From an uncultured Clostridia bacterium (GTDB lineage Bacteria; Bacillota; Clostridia; TANB77; CAG-508), in assembly GCA_947624365.1 (NCBI GenBank), contig CANQJY010000036.1:1-10386 (forward strand): 10,386 nucleotides of DNA, given 5' to 3'. Numbering within the stretch: the first letter of the stretch is position 1; each line of letters begins with the position of its first letter. This document shows positions 6,602 to 10,386 of the stretch, one piece after another. The notes under the pieces are model-generated. The model had not been told where the DNA came from. It was given only the letters and a program-made list of their open reading frames with translations, and searched no databases. Both the position numbers and the translations under genes were made by a program.

Positions 6602-8101
6602 ATGCATTCTTTATGGATTGAAACTTACGATAAAAAATATGAATTTCCAAAATTAAATTCTTCTCTTTCTTGTGATATTTGTATAATTGGTGCTGGTATT
6701 TTTGGAATGTCTTGTGCTTATTATTTAACTAAATTGGGCTTTAAGGTTATTGTTATTGAAAAATCTGAAATTGCTAGTAAAACAACAGGGCATACAACTG
6801 CTAAAATTACTAGCCAACATGGTCTTTTTTATAATTATTTGATTAATAATTTTGGTACATCTTTTGCTAGATTATATTTAGAAGCAAATGAAGAAGCTAT
6901 TAAAAATATAAAAACGATTATTGATAATGAACATATTTCTTGTGATTTTTCATATCAAAATAGTTTTGTGTACACAACTAATCCTGATGAAGTTCAAAGC
7001 ATTCATGATGAAGTATCTGCTGTGCAATCTTTAAATTTTCCTTGTAAATTTGTAACAAATTTAGGCCTTCCTTTTACAATTTTAGGTAGTTGTATGTTTG
7101 AAAATCAGGCTCAATTTCATCCACTTAAATATGTTTATGGTTTAGTTGATATCATTTATAATAATTGTAAAATTTTTACTCATTCAACAATTACTGATAT
7201 CCGAAAATCAAATGATAATTATATTTGCTATACAGATGATGGAAATGTTAAAGCAAAACATGTAATCCTTGCATGCCATTATCCTTTCTTAAAAATTCCT
7301 GGATTTTATTTTCTAAAAATGTATCAATCTTCTTCTTATTTAATTGCTGTAGACACTAAAAAAACTTTATTTAATGGTATGTATTTAACTGCAAAATCTC
7401 CTACTCTTTCTTTTAGGGCGGCACATATTAATGGTAAAGATTTATTGCTTGTTGGTGGTGCTGACCATAAAACTGGAACTTACTGCAATTTTGAAGCAAG
7501 TTATGGTGTTTTAGAAAAAGTAGCGAAAACATACTATCCTAATTGTGATGTTTTGTATCGCTGGAATACTCGAGATTGTATCACCTTAGATAAAGTTCCT
7601 TATATTGGCTTATATAGCCATTATATGCCAAACTTATATATTGGAACTGGTTTCCAAAAATGGGGTATGACTTCTTCTAATGTAGCTGCAAATATTATAG
7701 TTGATATGATTTGTGGAAAAGAAAATAAATATGCTCCTATTTTCTCTGCAACACGTATGCAACCAATAAAAAATAGGGATGAAGTAAAAAATATGATAGT
7801 TCAATCTACTAAATCTGTCGTGTTAGATAAAATAAATCCTTCTTATTTAAAATTTGATGATATTGCTTTAAACTCTGGTGGTATTGTACAAATAAATGGT
7901 AATAAAGTGGGTATTTTTAAAGACTCTCGTGGTCAAATTTTTGCTGTAAAACCTGTCTGTACACACCTTGGTTGCTTACTTTCATGGAATGATGTAGATA
8001 AAACATGGGATTGCCCTTGCCATGGTTCTCGATTTGATTTTAGAGGTAAAAATTTATATGATCCAGCTATTAAAAATTTAGAAACCTACCAAATTGAATA
8101 A
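6602..8101 (+). CDS. FAD oxidoreductase with C-terminal Rieske domain (YhfW-like)
   Basis: The 499-residue protein joins two domains. Residues 24-390 or so form a D-amino-acid-oxidase-type FAD domain: the dinucleotide motif GAGIFG is at 30-35 and Glu53 ends the second strand, where the FAD ribose is usually held; TTGHTTAKIT follows at 61-70. The C-terminal 90 residues are a Rieske [2Fe-2S] domain with box I CTHLGC (Cys453, His455, Cys458) and box II CPCHGS (Cys471, Cys473, His474). Cys458 and Cys473 occupy the places of the disulfide seen in high-potential Rieske proteins. Bacillus YhfW has the same architecture; its substrate is not known to me. The start at 6602 follows GAGGTGA; an ATG-like start at 6560 has no such site. 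There is no signal peptide, so it should be cytoplasmic. It is probably transcribed alone. Confidence 0.92.
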   Translation: MHSLWIETYDKKYEFPKLNSSLSCDICIIGAGIFGMSCAYYLTKLGFKVIVIEKSEIASKTTGHTTAKITSQHGLFYNYLINNFGTSFARLYLEANEEAIKNIKTIIDNEHISCDFSYQNSFVYTTNPDEVQSIHDEVSAVQSLNFPCKFVTNLGLPFTILGSCMFENQAQFHPLKYVYGLVDIIYNNCKIFTHSTITDIRKSNDNYICYTDDGNVKAKHVILACHYPFLKIPGFYFLKMYQSSSYLIAVDTKKTLFNGMYLTAKSPTLSFRAAHINGKDLLLVGGADHKTGTYCNFEASYGVLEKVAKTYYPNCDVLYRWNTRDCITLDKVPYIGLYSHYMPNLYIGTGFQKWGMTSSNVAANIIVDMICGKENKYAPIFSATRMQPIKNRDEVKNMIVQSTKSVVLDKINPSYLKFDDIALNSGGIVQINGNKVGIFKDSRGQIFAVKPVCTHLGCLLSWNDVDKTWDCPCHGSRFDFRGKNLYDPAIKNLETYQIE

Positions 8102-8127
8102 TTTTTTGATTTTTTTTACTATTTTTA

Positions 8128-8156
8128 TTGACTTACTTATATTTTTTTGCTACAAT
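8128..8156 (+). promoter_or_regulatory. Promoter of the thioesterase-tcdA-ttcA operon
   Basis: TTGACT (8128-8133) and TACAAT (8151-8156) are 17 bases apart, and TGC before the -10 makes an extended element. It begins 27 bases past the stop codon of the oxidoreductase. The predicted start near 8163 gives a leader of about 108 bases that contains two hairpins. Because a terminator-like hairpin follows, this promoter reaches the genes only by read-through. Confidence 0.8.
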
Positions 8157-8199
8157 TCTTTTAATAAATCATATATTTATATGTTTATTTTTTGTTTAT

Positions 8200-8244
8200 G
8201 AACTAGATAGATTTCTCCTTCGAAAGCAATCTAGTTCTTTTTTT
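8200..8244 (+). terminator. Terminator hairpin inside the operon leader
   Basis: GAACTAGAT (8200-8208) pairs with ATCTAGTTC (8229-8237) around a 20-base loop and is followed by seven more T residues. It could simply end the oxidoreductase transcript, but it also lies between the promoter at 8128 and the thioesterase start at 8271, with only 26 bases after it and so no room for another promoter. It may act as an attenuator. Its loop contains TTTCTCCTT (8212-8220), complementary to the ribosome binding site at 8257-8265. Confidence 0.75.
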
Positions 8245-8256
8245 GGAAAAATTATT

Positions 8257-8265
8257 AAGGAGGAA
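8257..8265 (+). promoter_or_regulatory. Ribosome binding site of the thioesterase gene
   Basis: AAGGAGGAA ends five bases before the ATG and fixes the start at 8271. It can pair over nine bases (eight Watson-Crick, one G-U) with the loop of the hairpin at 8200-8237, which could hide it from ribosomes. Confidence 0.8.
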
Positions 8266-8270
8266 TTACA

Positions 8271-8684
8271 ATGTCTTTTATATTTAAAAGAAAAATTAAT
8301 TATTATGAAACAGACAAGATGGGAGTAGTTCATCATTCTAATTATATAAGATTTCTAGAAGAAGCTCGATGTCATTGGCTTGATAAATTGGGTATGCCTT
8401 TTTCTTCTTTTGAAGAACAGGGTATAACAATACCTGTATTAGGTGTAAATATTGATTATAAACATCATGTTTCATTTGATGATGTTATAGAAATTCATAC
8501 TTATATGAAAGAGTATTCTGGTGTAAGAATGGTAGTTGGATATAATGTTATTGATGAAAAAACAGGAAAAATTGTTATGACTGGGGAAACAAAACATTGT
8601 TTTACAAATAAAGATTTAAAGCCTATTAACTTAAAAAAGGTAAATCCTGATTTTAGCAATAAATTTATGAGTACATTAGAGTAA
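8271..8684 (+). CDS. Hotdog-fold acyl-CoA thioesterase (4HBT/YbgC-like)
   Basis: This 137-residue protein belongs to the 4-hydroxybenzoyl-CoA thioesterase branch of the hotdog fold, whose members hydrolyse acyl-CoA or acyl-carrier thioesters. The signature YYETDKMGVVHHSNY at residues 11-25 carries the catalytic Asp15, and the long central helix follows with FLEEAR (28-33). The beta-sheet half contains VSFDDVIEIHTYMKE and the late MTGETKHCF strand. The usual length is 130-140 residues, so it is complete. The start is fixed by AAGGAGGAA. It opens a probable three-gene operon; tcdA begins 32 bases past its stop. Neighbours are tRNA-modifying enzymes, so the context does not reveal its substrate. 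The upstream leader suggests regulated transcription or translation. Confidence 0.92.
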   Translation: MSFIFKRKINYYETDKMGVVHHSNYIRFLEEARCHWLDKLGMPFSSFEEQGITIPVLGVNIDYKHHVSFDDVIEIHTYMKEYSGVRMVVGYNVIDEKTGKIVMTGETKHCFTNKDLKPINLKKVNPDFSNKFMSTLE

Positions 8685-8716
8685 TTTGTATAATGGAATT
8701 GGAGGAAATCTTAAAT

Positions 8717-9391
8717 ATGATGTCAAATCAATTTTCAAGAACAGAATTATTAATAGGAAAAGATGGAATAGAAAAATTACAGCATGCAAAAGTCGTAATA
8801 TTTGGAATTGGAGGAGTAGGCTCTTTTGTTGTCGAAGGTTTAGCAAGAGCAGGAATAGGTAATTTTATATTAAATTTAAACAGACAGTTGATTGCCACTC
8901 ATAAAACAATTGGAATGCCTAAAGTTGAAGTTGCCAAACAAAGAATATTAGATATTAATCCAAATGCAAATGTTGAAATATATGAAGAATTTTTTATGCC
9001 TGATAGTAAAGAAATTCTAGATGATACTGTTGACTATATTGTAGATGCTATAGATACTGTAACTGCTAAAATAGAATTGGTTATAAGAGCAAATAAATTG
9101 AATATTCCTATAATTTCATGTATGGGAACAGGAAATAAATTAGATCCAACTAAATTTGAAGTGACAGATATTTATAAAACAAGTATCTGTCCTTTGGCAA
9201 AAGTTATGCGAAAAGAATTAAGAGTTAGAGGAATTAAGGAACTCAAAGTAGTTTATTCAAAAGAAGATCCAATTAAAAAGTATACATCTACAAATCAAGT
9301 TCCAGGAAGTATTTCGTTTGTTCCCTCAGTGGCAGGTCTAATTATTGCAGGAGAAGTAGTAAAAGATATAATAAAAAAGGAGCGTTTTTAG
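8717..9391 (+). CDS. tcdA: TcdA-like E1 enzyme with a nine-residue internal gap
   Basis: TcdA (CsdL/YgdL) uses ATP to cyclise the t6A base at tRNA position 37 to ct6A. The N-terminal NQFSRTELLIG, the Rossmann motif GIGGVGS, NRQLIATHKTIG, DAIDTVTAK, the CPLAKVMRKELRVRGI block and the final SFVPSVAGLIIAGEV all match the family. In known members GIGxxxL continues with a segment like IDMDDVCVT before NxNRQ; here GIGNFIL runs straight into NLNRQ (junction at 8872/8873), so exactly nine residues are absent, in frame. They include the acidic residues that hold ATP in E1-like enzymes, so activity is doubtful. I start at 8717 (224 residues) because GGAGG lies 11 bases upstream; an ATG at 8693 has no site. 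Its stop shares a base with the start of ttcA, showing coupling. Confidence 0.88.
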   Translation: MMSNQFSRTELLIGKDGIEKLQHAKVVIFGIGGVGSFVVEGLARAGIGNFILNLNRQLIATHKTIGMPKVEVAKQRILDINPNANVEIYEEFFMPDSKEILDDTVDYIVDAIDTVTAKIELVIRANKLNIPIISCMGTGNKLDPTKFEVTDIYKTSICPLAKVMRKELRVRGIKELKVVYSKEDPIKKYTSTNQVPGSISFVPSVAGLIIAGEVVKDIIKKERF

Positions 9392-10221
9392 TGGAAAGAT
9401 ATAAAGAAATTGAAAGGACAATTATTACTAGTTATCGTAAAAAAATATGGCATAATTTTATTAGAGGAATTCAAGACTATGACATGATACAAGAAGGCGA
9501 TAAAATTGCTGTTTGTATGTCTGGTGGAAAAGATTCTATGCTTATGGCAAAGTGTTTTCAAGAGCTTCAAAGACATGGTAAAATGAATTTTGAGTTAGTG
9601 TTTTTATGTATGAATCCAGGATACAACGAAATAAATAAGCAAAAAATAATTAATAATAGTAAACTTTTAAATATACCAATTATAATGTTTGAAACAGATA
9701 TATTTGACAGAGTTGTTAATATTAAAGATCATCCTTGTTATGTATGTGCAAGAATGAGAAGAGGTCATTTATATGAAAAAGCACAGGAGTTAGGCTGTAA
9801 TAAAATAGCTTTGGGACATCATTTTGATGATGTGATCGAAACTATACTTATGGGAATGTTTTACGGTGCTCAAATGCAAACTATGATGCCTAAGGTGAAA
9901 AGTACTTCTCACCCTGGTATGCAACTTATTAGGCCATTGTATCTTGTAAAGGAAAAAGATATTATTAATTGGATGGAAAAAAATAATTTAGAATTTATTC
10001 AATGTGCTTGTAGATTTACTGAACATTATACAAAGTGTAATAATAATGATGGTAGTTCAAAAAGAGAAGAAATGAAAGAACTTATAAAACATTTGAGGCA
10101 GGTTTATTCAAATATAGATATGAATATTTTTAGAAGTGCTCAAAATGTTAATCTTGATACAATTATTTCATACCGAAAAGATAATAAGACATATCATTTT
10201 TTAGATAATTATGATAAATAA
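9391..10221 (+). CDS. ttcA: TtcA-family tRNA 2-thiocytidine synthetase-like protein
   Basis: TtcA enzymes use ATP and a [4Fe-4S] cluster to thiolate cytidine 32 of tRNA; relatives (TtuA-like) thiolate other positions, so the exact target is inferred. The 276-residue protein has the PP-loop SGGKDS at residues 44-49, the CXXC pair Cys116 and Cys119 in CYVCARMRRG, GHHFDDVIET at 142-151 and the third probable cluster ligand Cys205 in QCACRF. This set is characteristic of TtcA. The GTG start at 9391 overlaps the last base of the tcdA stop codon, and AGGAG lies eight bases upstream. Both enzymes act on the tRNA anticodon loop, which supports a shared role. The cluster is oxygen-labile, in keeping with an anaerobic host. 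No terminator is seen until 10354. Confidence 0.92.
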   Translation: MERYKEIERTIITSYRKKIWHNFIRGIQDYDMIQEGDKIAVCMSGGKDSMLMAKCFQELQRHGKMNFELVFLCMNPGYNEINKQKIINNSKLLNIPIIMFETDIFDRVVNIKDHPCYVCARMRRGHLYEKAQELGCNKIALGHHFDDVIETILMGMFYGAQMQTMMPKVKSTSHPGMQLIRPLYLVKEKDIINWMEKNNLEFIQCACRFTEHYTKCNNNDGSSKREEMKELIKHLRQVYSNIDMNIFRSAQNVNLDTIISYRKDNKTYHFLDNYDK

Positions 10222-10321
10222 TTTTAAATGAGTAAAAAATTAGTAATTGCGTAGATTTTAGTTTCAACAATTTTTAAAAATTATTAGTGTAGTTTAAAGG
10301 CTTTTAATCTGTAAATTGTAT

Positions 10322-10361
10322 AATAAAACTGATAGAAAATTGTCAAATAAAATTGATAGAA
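10322..10361. repeat. Tandem 24-bp direct repeat
   Basis: A 16-base word is present at 10322-10337 and again at 10346-10361 with one C/T difference, giving a 24-base period. The second copy runs straight into the terminator. The rest of 10222-10321 holds no gene; a TATAAT at 10319-10324 overlaps the first copy but has no good -35. Confidence 0.65.
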
Positions 10362-10377
10362 TTCTATCAGTTTTTTT
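10354..10377 (+). terminator. Terminator at the end of the tcdA-ttcA operon
   Basis: TGATAG (10354-10359) pairs with CTATCA (10364-10369) around AATT, followed by G and seven T residues. The same 3' arm can instead pair over 11 bases with AACTGATAGAA at 10327-10337 in the first repeat copy. It lies about 130 bases past the ttcA stop and is the first terminator after the operon. Confidence 0.75.
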
Positions 10378-10386
10378 GATGAATAT

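Noticed and set aside
8157..8270. Known riboswitch or T-box in the thioesterase leader
   Set aside because: The leader is only about 108 bases, lacks the T-box AGGGTGG core and shows no conserved riboswitch core that I know.
8128..8328. 66-codon open frame overlapping the thioesterase start
   Set aside because: It begins at a TTG that is the -35 hexamer, runs through the terminator hairpin and overlaps a convincing gene in another frame; no ribosome binding site.
1..10386. CRISPR arrays, insertion sequences, tRNA or rRNA genes
   Set aside because: No regularly spaced repeat array, transposase frame, terminal inverted repeats, cloverleaf or rRNA stretch was recognised on either strand.

Overview
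The window looks like chromosomal DNA from a low-G+C, strictly anaerobic Firmicute, most likely a clostridium-like lineage. The support is strong A+T bias, purine-rich GGAGG-type ribosome binding sites, a class III (oxygen-sensitive) ribonucleotide reductase, TTGaca/TATAAT promoters often with an extended -10 TGn, and two Spo0A-box-like sites. I see no phage, transposon, CRISPR, tRNA or rRNA. No species can be named from the sequence alone.

Layout. (1) 1-120: a rightward terminator for an upstream transcript, then a two-way hairpin that closes the leftward nrd operon. (2) 130-2753, minus: nrdD-nrdG, anaerobic ribonucleotide reductase and its radical-SAM activase, two bases apart. A promoter with a 16-bp palindrome lies upstream. 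(3) 2911-3372, minus: a TspO/MBR membrane protein. (4) 3449-3883, plus: a small all-helical protein with two similar halves and its own terminator. (5) 4087-4425, plus: an XRE/Cro repressor-like protein whose upstream region carries tandem 0A-like boxes and a dyad. (6) 4491-4943, minus: an orphan 150-residue alpha/beta protein that I cannot name, with a near-consensus promoter of its own. (7) 5039-6439, minus: an M18 metallo-aminopeptidase. (8) 6602-8101, plus: an FAD-dependent oxidoreductase fused to a C-terminal Rieske domain (YhfW-like). (9) 8128-10221, plus: a promoter and structured leader, then a probable operon of hotdog thioesterase, TcdA-like E1 enzyme and TtcA-like tRNA thiolase. (10) 10222-10386: no gene; tandem repeats and a terminator.

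How the genes fit together. NrdD and NrdG form one enzyme system making deoxynucleotides without oxygen. TcdA and TtcA families both act on the tRNA anticodon loop (positions 37 and 32 in known members), so the last operon is partly a tRNA-modification unit. The other genes look like independent single-gene transcripts.

Most worth a second look: the TcdA-like protein lacks exactly nine residues that normally carry the acidic ATP-binding strand of E1-like enzymes. The thioesterase operon leader places a terminator hairpin between promoter and gene, with a loop complementary to the ribosome binding site. The XRE gene has two 0A-like boxes ten base pairs apart. None of these proves a new system; the first two are concrete and testable.
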